This document shows, one piece after another, positions 28,819-37,289 of a DNA stretch of 39,751 bases (its first letter is position 1; each line of letters starts with the position of its first letter). Below the pieces are notes generated by a model. It was not told the DNA's origin, ran no database searches, and worked only from the letters and a program-made list of their open reading frames with translations. The position numbers and the translations under genes were made by a program. The stretch comes from an uncultured Rubritalea sp. (GTDB lineage: Bacteria > Verrucomicrobiota > Verrucomicrobiia > Verrucomicrobiales > Akkermansiaceae), in assembly GCA_937132085.1 (NCBI GenBank), contig CAKZNV010000223.1, positions 1 through 39,751 of the forward strand, given 5' to 3'.

Positions 28819-30258
28819 ATGCCTTGGAACACCCTAGAAATCTCAGATTCAGAAAGTATATCTAAACGTGATGTAAAAAGAGCTTATGCCAAAAAGCTAA
28901 AAGTCACACGTCCAGATCGTGACCCTGAGGGCTTTCAAAAACTACGTGAAGCCTATGAAAGCGCTCTAAATATCCTCAGCTATAGAGAATACGATGACGA
29001 ACACAGCAATGACGAAGGTGATACCGACAACTATACTGAGTCAGAGGAAGATTTTCTAAATATGTCCGAGTCGCAAGTGGAGACTCAGATACTAGAAAAA
29101 ATCAATAACGCTCAGCCTGAGATCTCACTGATCATTGATGCGATCATACTCGACCTAAAATCTGACAACATCACATCAGCCCAAAGCAATCTTGAGAGAT
29201 CTGCAGAGTATATTTACACACACCCTGGAGCTATCGATGCATGGTCTCAGAAGATGGTCTATGCCCTTAACTCTTCAGGTATCCTCAAATTAGAATTTAG
29301 TGATGAGCTGCTCTGCTACGAAATTCAATCTGATAACAACCATGTAGCGATATCTTGCATTGAGGCTTGGTATCAGGCTCTAAATTTCACTCGGCTCAGG
29401 CAACTCAGCCTATACATTACAAATAATCCTGAATCTATAGCTAGCCCACAAGCAGGATTTTTCTGTGAACGCTTGGCCTGTATGATTGCTATCTATGATG
29501 TAGATTCAGCAACAAAGCTTTCTCGATTGACTGCCAACCTCATGGAAAGTCAGTCGTATTTCGGAGATCTCGCGAGTGAAGGTAGAATCTATCTAGGGCT
29601 GATATTTAAAGGCCTTACCGATGAAGACCGCATATTCTGGCATCGTGCGGTCAATGAGGAAGTCACCGATGAAGAGTGGAATGCTCCAGACATCAACCAG
29701 ACATTTAAAAACCTTAATGCAAAAGCAAACATCACGATAGAGACTCTGCCCATTGTGCGAAGCTTCGTGCCCGATCAACACCTGCTCAATGTCAGAGTAT
29801 TGTTCAAAGACAATGCACCTGCGACGACAGTCTCAATGTCTAGCTCGTCCGGCAGAGATTACACTCCTGGTCCATATGAGTCTGGTGATCATCACCAGCC
29901 CCATAGATCAAGAAGGCGACGACAACAAGTCACCTACGAGAAAAGCTCAGGAAGTAACTGGCCTATCCTCATAGGAGTATTTGTCTTAATAAAAATATGC
30001 GTATTCGCCTCAAAAGATTGCTCTAGCAGCAGCAGCAGCAGTAGTAGCGGCAGTGGTAGTTATTACGATTACGACCAGATTGAGGATCCTATAAGAATCA
30101 CTGGAGAAGATATCAAACTACCTGAGAGGCTCCAAGAACGCCTCGACAAGTTAAGAAGAGAAAATCAACACCTGGATATCCCACCATACACTCCAACCGA
30201 GCCAGTAGAACCTCGATCATTTGATTTGGAATCCATGCCAGAGCTACATCGGCCATAA
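28819..30258 (+). CDS. DjlB/DjlC-like J-domain co-chaperone, membrane-anchored
   Basis: A 479-residue partner of the adjacent Hsp70. The N-terminus (MPWNTLEIS, VKRAYAKKLKVTRPDRDPEG, FQKLREAYESAL; residues 1-51) is the J-like domain of the DjlB/DjlC class. Where classic J-domains have HPD it reads RPD, which is worth noting because HPD is needed to stimulate Hsp70 ATPase in canonical pairs. A long helical central region (about 75-330) may bind clients. A single membrane segment near 375-398 (WPILIGVFVLIKICVF) anchors it, followed by nine serines (30022-30048) and a proline-rich tail. In E. coli djlC and djlB sit next to hscC, and similar lengths support the same pairing here. A hairpin follows at about 30264-30289. 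Confidence 0.85.
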   Translation: MPWNTLEISDSESISKRDVKRAYAKKLKVTRPDRDPEGFQKLREAYESALNILSYREYDDEHSNDEGDTDNYTESEEDFLNMSESQVETQILEKINNAQPEISLIIDAIILDLKSDNITSAQSNLERSAEYIYTHPGAIDAWSQKMVYALNSSGILKLEFSDELLCYEIQSDNNHVAISCIEAWYQALNFTRLRQLSLYITNNPESIASPQAGFFCERLACMIAIYDVDSATKLSRLTANLMESQSYFGDLASEGRIYLGLIFKGLTDEDRIFWHRAVNEEVTDEEWNAPDINQTFKNLNAKANITIETLPIVRSFVPDQHLLNVRVLFKDNAPATTVSMSSSSGRDYTPGPYESGDHHQPHRSRRRRQQVTYEKSSGSNWPILIGVFVLIKICVFASKDCSSSSSSSSSGSGSYYDYDQIEDPIRITGEDIKLPERLQERLDKLRRENQHLDIPPYTPTEPVEPRSFDLESMPELHRP

Positions 30259-30263
30259 CCAGC

Positions 30264-30289
30264 CGAGCAGTATTCATCAATACTGCTTG
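30264..30289. terminator. Hairpin between convergent djl-like and cytochrome genes
   Basis: An inverted repeat with perfect 9-bp arms AGCAGTATT (30266-30274) and AATACTGCT (30279-30287) around the loop CATC, extended by a G-U and a C-G pair to 11 bp. It lies 6 bp after the stop of the J-like protein gene and 29 bp before the end of the convergent minus-strand gene. Neither side has a clear U-run, so it may act as an mRNA 3'-end stabiliser or a weak bidirectional terminator. Confidence 0.6.
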
Positions 30290-30317
30290 CTGATCATTTC
30301 ACCTCTAGAATAAGAAC

Positions 30318-32519
30318 TTACTTTTGGCTCTTGATCCATTCTACCAGAGCCTTGATTTCGGCCTCTTTCATGGTCTTGCTGAGGTCAGGCATGATTGGTT
30401 GGTAGCCTTTTGGGTGGAATGCTCCAGGATTAGTGATGGCTTGGTGGATGTAGTCTGTGTCTACGGTGATTTGCTTCTCTTTACCTTTGCTGTCGATCAC
30501 TGTTTGTTTCCTGCCTAGTAGTCCTTTAAACGATGGGCCCACTAGCTTTTTACCATCGAGTGTGTGGCAACTGGCGCACATGTTTCTGTGAAGGACGAGT
30601 GATGGGTTTTCCTTCTTGATAGTGACTGCTGATAAGCGAATGTGGTCAGTTGGTGCTTTGGCAATTAGACCTTTTCTCTTAGCTGGAATGTAGTTCATCG
30701 TAGTCCAACTCTCTGCGGTGAACAGAGTGTCGTCATTTTCAGAAACGAGTCCTTCATTGAGGATTAGGTGAGCGAGGTATTCAGGCTGAAGATTGTCGAC
30801 TTCTAGGAAGACTGTCTTACGATCTTTCGATACCGAAGCGGATTTGATAGTGAGCGAGTGTTGATCAATTTTGGGCCCACCGTAGTTGATCGTTGGTTTG
30901 TATTTCCATGTATCTAGTCGGTAGTAGTTGGTGTCCCAGCCCTGACCTTTTTTGAGTGGCTTAGTGAATTCGATTTCTAGTCCATTGCTCTGGACTAGCA
31001 CATTCTTCATTTCGAAGGTTACTTTATCATTCCACTTCATCATGAGTAATCCGTCACGTTTTCCGTGACCCCAGTTACCGCGTGATCCATTGATACCTAT
31101 AGCGATACTGCCGTCTGGTGCTCGGCGTATTCGGTTGGTGCCACCGCGGAGATTCTGGGCAAAGCGGAAGATGGTGCCCTGATAAGTTCCATTGATCTTA
31201 TCCAGTGCTAGCCTGCGGAGGCCGCCGTGATGGATATCACCGATGAGGACATCGCCTTTGAATGGGCCTTGCTTGATTTCAAGCATGTCGGTAGGTGAAT
31301 TTCCAATTTCCACATGAGGCAACCAAGCCACTGGAGGAGTGACCTTTTCTTTAGCTAGTGGGTGGAGAGGTGTGTATTTATGGTTAAAGAATGTATCTTT
31401 CTGCATGTGCATTACTTTAGAGCCCGGTAGGTAGTCACCTTGGTTATCTGAGATGAAAACATCACCAGATTCTAACATCCCTATGCCATTGGGTGTTCTG
31501 AGTCCTGCGGCGATGACTTCGTATTTACCAGTCTTCGAATCAATCTTGATAAAGGTTCCACGGTCTTTCACTTGAGGTTTGGTAGTCGCTCCACCTTTCT
31601 CAATAGCAATGGCTAGAGCTAGGTAGAAATGTCCATCCTTATAGACTGGTCCAAAGCAAAATTCGTGGAAGTTATTACTCACCTCCCAGCTATTACAGAT
31701 ACATTTGTAGTAATCGCAGACACCATCATTGTCTTCATCGATGAGTTGGGTGAACTCTTGTTTTTGCAATATGTAGATCTTGTCATCCACTACTTTGAGA
31801 CCTAGTGGTTCTTGGATACCAGTGGCAAATTTCTTGATACTCATCTTCGTCTTGTCTTGATAATTTGTAATGAAATACACTGATCCAGTTGGCTCCCATG
31901 CTCCCACCACCATGGTGCCGTCACTAAGAAAATCGATGCCGTTAATCTTGAGCTGATCACCATCAGGAGTTTTAATAGAGATGTCTGTAACGTCGATAGA
32001 TGGATGAATCGATCTGAGACGCTTGAGTCTTCCCGGTCTTGGTGAGAATGGTTGCGGTTTTGGTTTTACCAGAGTGAGAGCGTTAGTGTCTCCTTTGAGG
32101 ATCACTGCTTGGCAGTCCATGACTGCTCTACCAGGTTTCGAGGTAGCTCCTACGGTGAGAGTGTGTGATCCTTTCTTGAACTGGATTTCACCGAGAGAAA
32201 CAGGTTGATAAGTTGTCCATGATCCAGTCTCAATGACTTTACCTTTCAAGTGTCGACCAGCAAAGTCCACATAGATTTCGCTACCTGAGAACCCTTCATT
32301 AGCCATCATGATGATGACCTCCACTGTGCCCGCGTCTTTAGCCTCTAGGTTCCATATTATTTTAGAATTAATATCTTCCCAAAAGCGGAATCGGCCTTGG
32401 TCAAATTTTAATCTAGATGGGTTGATGACTTGATGTTTTTCACCAGCAAGTTTTAACTCACCAGCGTTACTTGTAGCGATTTGAAAAATGAGCGCTATCG
32501 ATAGAATAAGATATTTCAT
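30318..32519 (-). CDS. PVC-type heme-binding (CxxCH) beta-propeller protein
   Basis: A 733-residue exported protein of a family typical of Planctomycetes and Verrucomicrobia. A signal peptide (to about SNAGE, residues 15-20) is followed by a carbohydrate-binding-like beta-sandwich (to about 145), then a six-bladed sorbosone/SMP-30-like propeller (INGIDFLSDGTMVVG, RTPNGIGMLESGDVFISDNQG, GPFKGDVLIGDI), and a C-terminal cytochrome c. The haem motif is CASCH at Cys648/Cys651/His652 with VGPSFKGLLGR after it, and IMPD provides a Met axial ligand. A DEDNDGVCD calcium-like loop lies in the propeller. It probably oxidises a sugar or similar substrate and passes electrons to a respiratory acceptor in the periplasm; the substrate is unknown. 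It is the second gene of the operon, 12 bp after a small secreted protein. Confidence 0.88.
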   Translation of the reverse strand: MKYLILSIALIFQIATSNAGELKLAGEKHQVINPSRLKFDQGRFRFWEDINSKIIWNLEAKDAGTVEVIIMMANEGFSGSEIYVDFAGRHLKGKVIETGSWTTYQPVSLGEIQFKKGSHTLTVGATSKPGRAVMDCQAVILKGDTNALTLVKPKPQPFSPRPGRLKRLRSIHPSIDVTDISIKTPDGDQLKINGIDFLSDGTMVVGAWEPTGSVYFITNYQDKTKMSIKKFATGIQEPLGLKVVDDKIYILQKQEFTQLIDEDNDGVCDYYKCICNSWEVSNNFHEFCFGPVYKDGHFYLALAIAIEKGGATTKPQVKDRGTFIKIDSKTGKYEVIAAGLRTPNGIGMLESGDVFISDNQGDYLPGSKVMHMQKDTFFNHKYTPLHPLAKEKVTPPVAWLPHVEIGNSPTDMLEIKQGPFKGDVLIGDIHHGGLRRLALDKINGTYQGTIFRFAQNLRGGTNRIRRAPDGSIAIGINGSRGNWGHGKRDGLLMMKWNDKVTFEMKNVLVQSNGLEIEFTKPLKKGQGWDTNYYRLDTWKYKPTINYGGPKIDQHSLTIKSASVSKDRKTVFLEVDNLQPEYLAHLILNEGLVSENDDTLFTAESWTTMNYIPAKRKGLIAKAPTDHIRLSAVTIKKENPSLVLHRNMCASCHTLDGKKLVGPSFKGLLGRKQTVIDSKGKEKQITVDTDYIHQAITNPGAFHPKGYQPIMPDLSKTMKEAEIKALVEWIKSQK

Positions 32520-32531
32520 AGTGATAAAAGA

Positions 32532-33179
32532 TTACTTAGTGAGAGAAATAGAGAGACTAATCGTAGTCGACTTCTTGATGTTAAATGTGCTGAGTATTTT
32601 GCCGTTGAGCATCCATTTCTGCTCTGCAGGTTGGTTGAATTGGATAGCCCCCCACTCGTCATGATCACTCAGCGTTATCTTGAAGGATCTTGAGACGATA
32701 TTGTTTTTAATCATGGGCGTTTCCTCAATCACAGCGAGTTCATGGCCCTGATCATCTAAGTAAGCATAGATGAGTGTCGTTTTCTCCTCATTTAGCTTGT
32801 GACCACGGTATTGGAGACGAGGCAGAGAGCTATCACGAACTGCAGATCTGTAGCTGAATAGAGCCGCTTTTTCTGTGACTAAAGTCTCACCAATGGAGAG
32901 TGGTTGCTTGCCATGCTGCCCATTGAATACTGGACCTGTTAGATCAATGAGCCTTCCATCTTTGCTCTGCCAAATTTTGATCATCTGACATTTTCCAGTA
33001 TCGTAGGCTATCGCAGTGGTATCATTGAGTTTTACCACGAGCACACGAGTATTTTTATCTAATACACAGCGAAATGCATTAGGCATATCTTTCCAAGTTA
33101 GTTTGGCGTCTAGGCTATGAGATGAGGCACACAACAGTGGTATGGTTAGTAGGAAAGTTAATTTTCGAAAAGTGATCAT
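32532..33179 (-). CDS. Small secreted protein next to the cytochrome, possibly DUF6797-like
   Basis: A 215-residue protein with signal peptide (about 1-25, LLTIPLLCASSHS). The rest is beta-rich: RVLVVKLNDTTAIAYDTGKCQMIKIWQSKDG and then NGQHGKQPLSIGE. That pattern (a value-type strand, then a tyrosine-Asp pair, then a WxxG-like strand) resembles modules that accompany PVC-type cytochrome c proteins. It may be a detached form of such a module, which is inference only. It lies 12 bp upstream of the cytochrome gene and is certainly co-transcribed with it. Beta-lactamase-, hydrolase- or metal-binding motifs are absent. The divergent PEP-CTERM gene begins 147 bp away. Confidence 0.65.
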   Translation of the reverse strand: MITFRKLTFLLTIPLLCASSHSLDAKLTWKDMPNAFRCVLDKNTRVLVVKLNDTTAIAYDTGKCQMIKIWQSKDGRLIDLTGPVFNGQHGKQPLSIGETLVTEKAALFSYRSAVRDSSLPRLQYRGHKLNEEKTTLIYAYLDDQGHELAVIEETPMIKNNIVSRSFKITLSDHDEWGAIQFNQPAEQKWMLNGKILSTFNIKKSTTISLSISLTK

Positions 33180-33205
33180 GCTAGAGATACATATTAAATT
33201 CTCAA

Positions 33206-33257
33206 AGGTAACGCTAATTTATTTTAATAACATTATTTTAGATGTGAACCGTTACCT
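33206..33257. promoter_or_regulatory. Spaced inverted repeat between divergent genes
   Basis: AGGTAACG (33206-33213) and CGTTACCT (33250-33257) form a perfect 8-bp inverted repeat with centres 44 bp apart, about four helical turns, in the gap between the small secreted protein and the PEP-CTERM gene. Such a pair could bind a regulator that loops or acts on both divergent promoters. A second inverted repeat, AACAGT (33283-33288) with ACTGTT (33300-33305), lies nearer the PEP-CTERM start codon and could be a leader hairpin. Neither is proven functional. Confidence 0.4.
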
Positions 33258-33326
33258 ATTCTCAGAACTGATGTATGCTTGTAACAGTTGATTTTAATGA
33301 CTGTTGAACCACAACTATAACTTAAA

Positions 33327-34007
33327 ATGAAATTACAAAATACCAATCTAACAGCGGCTCTCGCTATACTGAGCCTTACGGCTTCACTCCCTGCTGCAAC
33401 TACATTATTAGGCACACATGTGAAAAACACAGATGGCGATGAGACATTTGCTACAGTATTTGGGTCAAGCTTCACGTTCACTTCAGGCAATGTGTATCTC
33501 GTGTATGATATGACATTTGATAATGCTACAAATCCTGGAACACTAGACACCACATCCTCTTACGGTGGCTATTCTCATAGCGCTGGTGACTTAATTGGTC
33601 AGAATTGGCAACAAAGCACAGTCGGTGCGATCTATTATGGAACGCGTAATGACATCGCTGGAGCTACAATAACATCAGGGACAGCGATTAAGATCGTGGT
33701 CAAGTATGAGCTGAATGCAGTAGGACTTGATGGCGACACGATCAAAGTATGGGTTGACCCGACATTAGGAACTGGAACTGAAAGCGCTGCTGATGACGCT
33801 GACCCGACTAGAATATGGAATCCAACTACTATTAGTAGCAGTGATATGAGATTCCGTAGAGGTAATAGTTCTGATAACGAGATTACCTTTTCTAATGTGA
33901 CGATCTACTCAGATGGAGACAGCCCATTCGCAGTAGTTCCTGAACCTAGCTCGACATCATTGCTTGGACTAGGAGCTCTTGCTCTGATACTAAGACGCCG
34001 TAAATAG
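33327..34007 (+). CDS. PEP-CTERM surface protein
   Basis: A 226-residue exported protein with a signal peptide (cleaved around SLPAA, residues 20-24), a beta-rich Thr/Ser-rich body, and the sorting tail VPEPSSTSLLGLGALALILRRRK at the C-terminus (VPEP motif, transmembrane helix, basic end). The tail is recognised by an exosortase, which trims and passes the protein to the cell surface or matrix; no exosortase lies in this window. The body has repeated DGD- and NNE-rich turns but no assignable fold; a carbohydrate-binding or matrix role is only a guess. A strong terminator follows at about 34025-34064. The gene is single and divergent from the cytochrome operon. Confidence 0.9.
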   Translation: MKLQNTNLTAALAILSLTASLPAATTLLGTHVKNTDGDETFATVFGSSFTFTSGNVYLVYDMTFDNATNPGTLDTTSSYGGYSHSAGDLIGQNWQQSTVGAIYYGTRNDIAGATITSGTAIKIVVKYELNAVGLDGDTIKVWVDPTLGTGTESAADDADPTRIWNPTTISSSDMRFRRGNSSDNEITFSNVTIYSDGDSPFAVVPEPSSTSLLGLGALALILRRRK

Positions 34008-34024
34008 AGTAAATTTAACGATAT

Positions 34025-34064
34025 AGCCCTTGGCTCCTTTTGTGAGTCAGGGGCTTTTTATTTT
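34025..34064 (+). terminator. Rho-independent terminator after the PEP-CTERM gene
   Basis: A 12-bp stem (34025-34036 with 34044-34055), AGCCCTTGGCTC pairing with GAGTCAGGGGCT through two G-U pairs, loop of seven bases, followed by TTTTATTTTA. The U-run overlaps the stop codon of the convergent FecR gene (which ends at 34058), so the two convergent genes share this short region. Confidence 0.88.
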
Positions 34065-35629
34065 ACAGGGAGGACAGAGTCCCAGGTCAGCCCAACACGG
34101 ATTTCATCGAAGCGGACTGGAAAATCATTACCAGAGCGCACAGTAATACGGTCAAGGTCTGGAATACCTTGGTAACGTTGTTTCGGTTTAGCAATAGTCT
34201 CTAGTTCGCCTAAAACGGGATCACAGTAAATATCCGTAAGACGCCTTGTTCGGTCTATCTTTATGACAAAAAGATGAGGTTTATCATCGTGAGGTATGGC
34301 AAAATAATCTTGTTTGTTACCTGCTTTGAAGCGAGATCCATAACCATCAACGGTGGAGAGCTCTCCTACAAATAATTGTTCACTGAATTTGTTTAAATAG
34401 AGCAAGAGACCAGAGAAATGACTCTTATTATCTTTGGCTGGTTGCTGCATGAGAAAACTAATATAGATGCTACCCACTTCTGGCAGATCACCCTTATCTA
34501 TAATCATAGTAGCACCTTCTCCACCATGACCAGTCGTCTCAATACTCCCCTGAGAAGTGATGAGTTGTTTCCCATTCGTCTGGTAATTTAAACCTTGCTC
34601 AAGAAATTTGCCAGCACCTTGCCATTCACTCACTTTCCCGAGCCCTAAAAACTTACTAGCATTCCGAAATGATCCTGATTGATAACCAGTAAAACCTTCT
34701 TCAAGTCTTAACAGATTGGGTTTAGAATCTGCATTATTAGGCTCTGTATTATAATGGACTTCTATTTCATCTGCCACACCGTCACCATCTGTATCAATTA
34801 GATCAGGGTTGATCGGAATATGTAGGCGCTTAGAAAGGTAATCGATCGATACTAAATTACCATCATGTAGAGCTCCTGCCTGTTGATTGCCGATCATATA
34901 GGTCTGATCTTCTTTATTGATTGCGCTGGCTTTAACTAGTCCCTCCATAACATGAATCTCAGTTCCTTGATCTCCGCCAGTAGAGGTGACAAATTTCGTT
35001 CCTAAATCAATGACCTTACCTTCATTAGTATCAATAGAAAATCCGTGTGCATACTCAGGAGCATATGTTTTTACTCTTCCGTTATAGAGATAAATTTTCT
35101 CTGGGCTATCAATGCGTAGTTTAGCTGGTCCATTGATTTCTAATCTGGCTCCACCACGCATGGCTATTCCTATCTCAGCATTCTCTGGAATATTGATCTC
35201 TCCCTGTTTAAGTAACTGACCAATCTGCATTCCATTTGCATCCGCTACTTCATTAGTATCAGTGATCGTTGCTATCGTAGCATTCTCACCAGTATATTTA
35301 CTCTCTGTGTTATGCTGCCCTAAAATATAGGCCAGTCCAAAAACGAGCGCTACACTAGCAACCATAGGTAAAGCAAATGTCTTCCAATACCTTTTCAGTT
35401 TAATTGGCTGATTTGAAGCGGTATCGATTTGAACAGGAACATGATGCTGTGAATGAACGCCAGACTCATAGTGCTCGATTTCCAAAGCGGATTCAGTGAG
35501 TAAAGCCTCCACATATTCTCGCTGGTTTTCAGGTGAATTATTAAGGAGGTCTTGGAACTCGATCAATTCTTCCTCACTAACATGCTTGTTAGCGATGCGG
35601 TCGATCCATTCTTGCCAATTGTGTTTCAT
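34058..35629 (-). CDS. FecR-domain transmembrane regulator (anti-sigma-like)
   Basis: A 523-residue protein encoded behind the ECF sigma gene. The N-terminal 80 residues (HNWQEWIDRIANKHVSEEELIEFQDLL) are cytoplasmic and probably bind the sigma factor. One membrane segment lies at about 84-104. A FecR-type domain (about 150-245) follows in the periplasm, containing EIGIAMRGGARLEINGP and the DLGTKFVTSTGGDQGTEIHVMEG stretch. DTDGDGVADE (about 280-289) is a calcium-like loop, and the last part resembles a LamG-like jelly roll. It likely transmits a periplasmic ligand signal to the sigma factor. It starts 53 bp after the sigma stop, and the two form an operon with the sigma first. Partner genes for a TonB receptor are not in the window. 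Confidence 0.9.
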   Translation of the reverse strand: MKHNWQEWIDRIANKHVSEEELIEFQDLLNNSPENQREYVEALLTESALEIEHYESGVHSQHHVPVQIDTASNQPIKLKRYWKTFALPMVASVALVFGLAYILGQHNTESKYTGENATIATITDTNEVADANGMQIGQLLKQGEINIPENAEIGIAMRGGARLEINGPAKLRIDSPEKIYLYNGRVKTYAPEYAHGFSIDTNEGKVIDLGTKFVTSTGGDQGTEIHVMEGLVKASAINKEDQTYMIGNQQAGALHDGNLVSIDYLSKRLHIPINPDLIDTDGDGVADEIEVHYNTEPNNADSKPNLLRLEEGFTGYQSGSFRNASKFLGLGKVSEWQGAGKFLEQGLNYQTNGKQLITSQGSIETTGHGGEGATMIIDKGDLPEVGSIYISFLMQQPAKDNKSHFSGLLLYLNKFSEQLFVGELSTVDGYGSRFKAGNKQDYFAIPHDDKPHLFVIKIDRTRRLTDIYCDPVLGELETIAKPKQRYQGIPDLDRITVRSGNDFPVRFDEIRVGLTWDSVLPVK

Positions 35630-35682
35630 AAAGTTGACTGGGTTGTAGTTAGCTTACTGACAAAATATCATTAAGTAACGGT

Positions 35683-36243
35683 TTAATCAGAGTTATTAGT
35701 ATCCTTTGGTTCATTTATTTTCTGAGCAATACACTTCTTTAAATTAACCCTAATTCGATAAAGCTTTTGTTTGACTGCTGTGACAGTGGTGGCTTTCTGC
35801 AAGGCAACCTTTTCTAGAGGAACTCGCTGCTTGTAACGAAATTGAATGAGCTCCTTAAAATCTGCAGATAATGACTGTATACAGACACGAAGAGCTTTTA
35901 ATCTAGGTTCCATCGAATCTGATTGCTCTTCTACAATATCCGCCAGCGAATCTAGCAAGCCAGTATCCAATGTGCTCCATTGAATTTTCTTATACCTACT
36001 GAGGTAAGAAAGGCACTCAAAGCGTGCAATGGCGAATGCCCAAGCTTTGAAATTAGTGCCTAGCTCAAAGCTTTGACGCTTTCTCAGCAAAATGATATTA
36101 ACATCCTGAAGCGCATCTCTAGCATCATCAGGATTAAAAATCATGGCCCTGATAAACCCATAAATTTGATTCTGGTGCTCTATCACTAGTTTATCAAAAT
36201 CAAGATCACGCGGAGGTGGATGATTTTGATCTTTGGAAAACAT
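35683..36243 (-). CDS. ECF RNA polymerase sigma factor paired with the FecR protein
   Basis: A 186-residue ECF factor. Region 2 includes DDARDALQDVNIILLRKR and FKAWAFAIARFECLSYLSRYK, and region 4 is ELIQFRYKQRVPLEKVALQKATTV with the helix-turn-helix VTAVKQKLYRIRVNLKK. It resembles the planctomycete/verrucomicrobial gvs1-type sigma group (TIGR02989), which is usually coupled to a FecR-like gene exactly as here. It is the first gene of the pair, so the sigma is likely held inactive by the downstream FecR protein until a signal arrives. The start (ATG 36243) has no Shine-Dalgarno sequence. Confidence 0.92.
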   Translation of the reverse strand: MFSKDQNHPPPRDLDFDKLVIEHQNQIYGFIRAMIFNPDDARDALQDVNIILLRKRQSFELGTNFKAWAFAIARFECLSYLSRYKKIQWSTLDTGLLDSLADIVEEQSDSMEPRLKALRVCIQSLSADFKELIQFRYKQRVPLEKVALQKATTVTAVKQKLYRIRVNLKKCIAQKINEPKDTNNSD

Positions 36244-36379
36244 AGATGGATAGAGCTAGATAGGTTAAGTGTAGAAATAATATATCTGCAGAACCAGTGT
36301 CGATACAGCTAATAGAAAGTCAAGTCCAAGAGAAATTCCTGGACTATCAGATCCACGCAGTAAGCATAAATAAACTGAA

Positions 36380-36404
36380 CCTCTCAACACGATTGTCTGA
36401 GAGG
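36380..36404 (-). terminator. Terminator-like hairpin after the CvfB/kinase/TPR operon
   Basis: A 7-bp perfect inverted repeat (CCTCTCA at 36380-36386, TGAGAGG at 36398-36404) with an 11-base loop lies 38 bp beyond the stop of the minus-strand cvfB-like gene. On the minus strand the bases after the stem are TTCAGTTTATTTATG, moderately T-rich. It also lies upstream of the ECF gene, so it would insulate that gene's promoter. Confidence 0.5.
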
Positions 36405-36441
36405 CTCTGAAAAAGGTTAAATATTGATTAGTCCAGCGAAC

Positions 36442-37272
36442 TTAAATCAATTTCACTCCGCCGCCTTCGAGTAAGACCTTACGCTCTCGGTAGAGCTGGC
36501 CTAATGCTTTCTTGTAAGTCTTCTTGCTGACTCCAAACATTGCTTGGATCTCTAGAGCGTCACTCTTATCGCCTACTGAGATGAATCCGCCGCCTTGCTG
36601 GAGCTTATCCATGATCTGTTCAGCAAGTGTGCCTACTTTCTCAGCACCTGGCTTTTGTAGAATAATGTCGATCTTGTTATCTTCTCTTGTCCCTAGAACA
36701 TAGCCTTTGACTTTATCTCCAATGCTCACTGGTTGGAAAATCTGGTCGTGATAAATCATTCCCCAGTGTGTTCCTTCTACGATGACATTGTAGCCAGGAG
36801 TAGATCTTCTAACGATGAGTAGGTCGACTTGCTCGTCTTCGAGGAATCGGCGCTCTACTTTATCGAGAAATCTTCCTAGCTTGGTAGTAGCTGCGATACG
36901 CCCTGTCTCTTCATCCACATAGGCACGAACCACGAGGCTCACACCTTGGCTTACTCTACGCTTTTGCTCACCGAATGGCAGCATAAGATCTTTAGACAGT
37001 CCCCAGTCGAGGAATGCACCCACTTGGTTCACCTGAGTTACATTGAGAAGAGCATACTCATCTACTTGTATCTTAGGTGTCTTAGTGGTCGCTATCAGCC
37101 TATCCTCTGAATCCTTGTAAAGGAAGACCTTTAGCCAAGCTCCGAGTTCCTGATCCTTACCGCCTTCGAAAGTTGGTAACAAGATTTCTCCACTTTCGTG
37201 GCCATCTAAGTAAACTCCCCTATCTTCTATACGAACTACCTCAAGGGTGTTCCATTTTCCTAAATCTATCAT
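36442..37272 (-). CDS. cvfB: CvfB-like S1 RNA-binding protein
   Basis: Predicted cytoplasmic RNA-binding protein of the CvfB (YitL) family. The 276-residue protein has three S1-type OB-folds in a row (GKWNTLEVVRIEDRGVYLD near the start; ALLNVTQVNQVGAFLDWGL about 80-100; VGDKVKGYVLG about 190-205) and a winged-helix C-terminus (ALEIQAMFGVSKKTYKKALGQLYRERK). CvfB affects virulence-factor expression in Staphylococcus by unknown RNA-related means. It is the last gene of an operon headed by a secreted TPR protein and a degenerate kinase, 17 bp after the kinase stop, so it may be part of a signalling unit, or just accidentally adjacent. Confidence 0.9.
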   Translation of the reverse strand: MIDLGKWNTLEVVRIEDRGVYLDGHESGEILLPTFEGGKDQELGAWLKVFLYKDSEDRLIATTKTPKIQVDEYALLNVTQVNQVGAFLDWGLSKDLMLPFGEQKRRVSQGVSLVVRAYVDEETGRIAATTKLGRFLDKVERRFLEDEQVDLLIVRRSTPGYNVIVEGTHWGMIYHDQIFQPVSIGDKVKGYVLGTREDNKIDIILQKPGAEKVGTLAEQIMDKLQQGGGFISVGDKSDALEIQAMFGVSKKTYKKALGQLYRERKVLLEGGGVKLI

Positions 37273-37289
37273 AAAATTATTTTGTCAAC

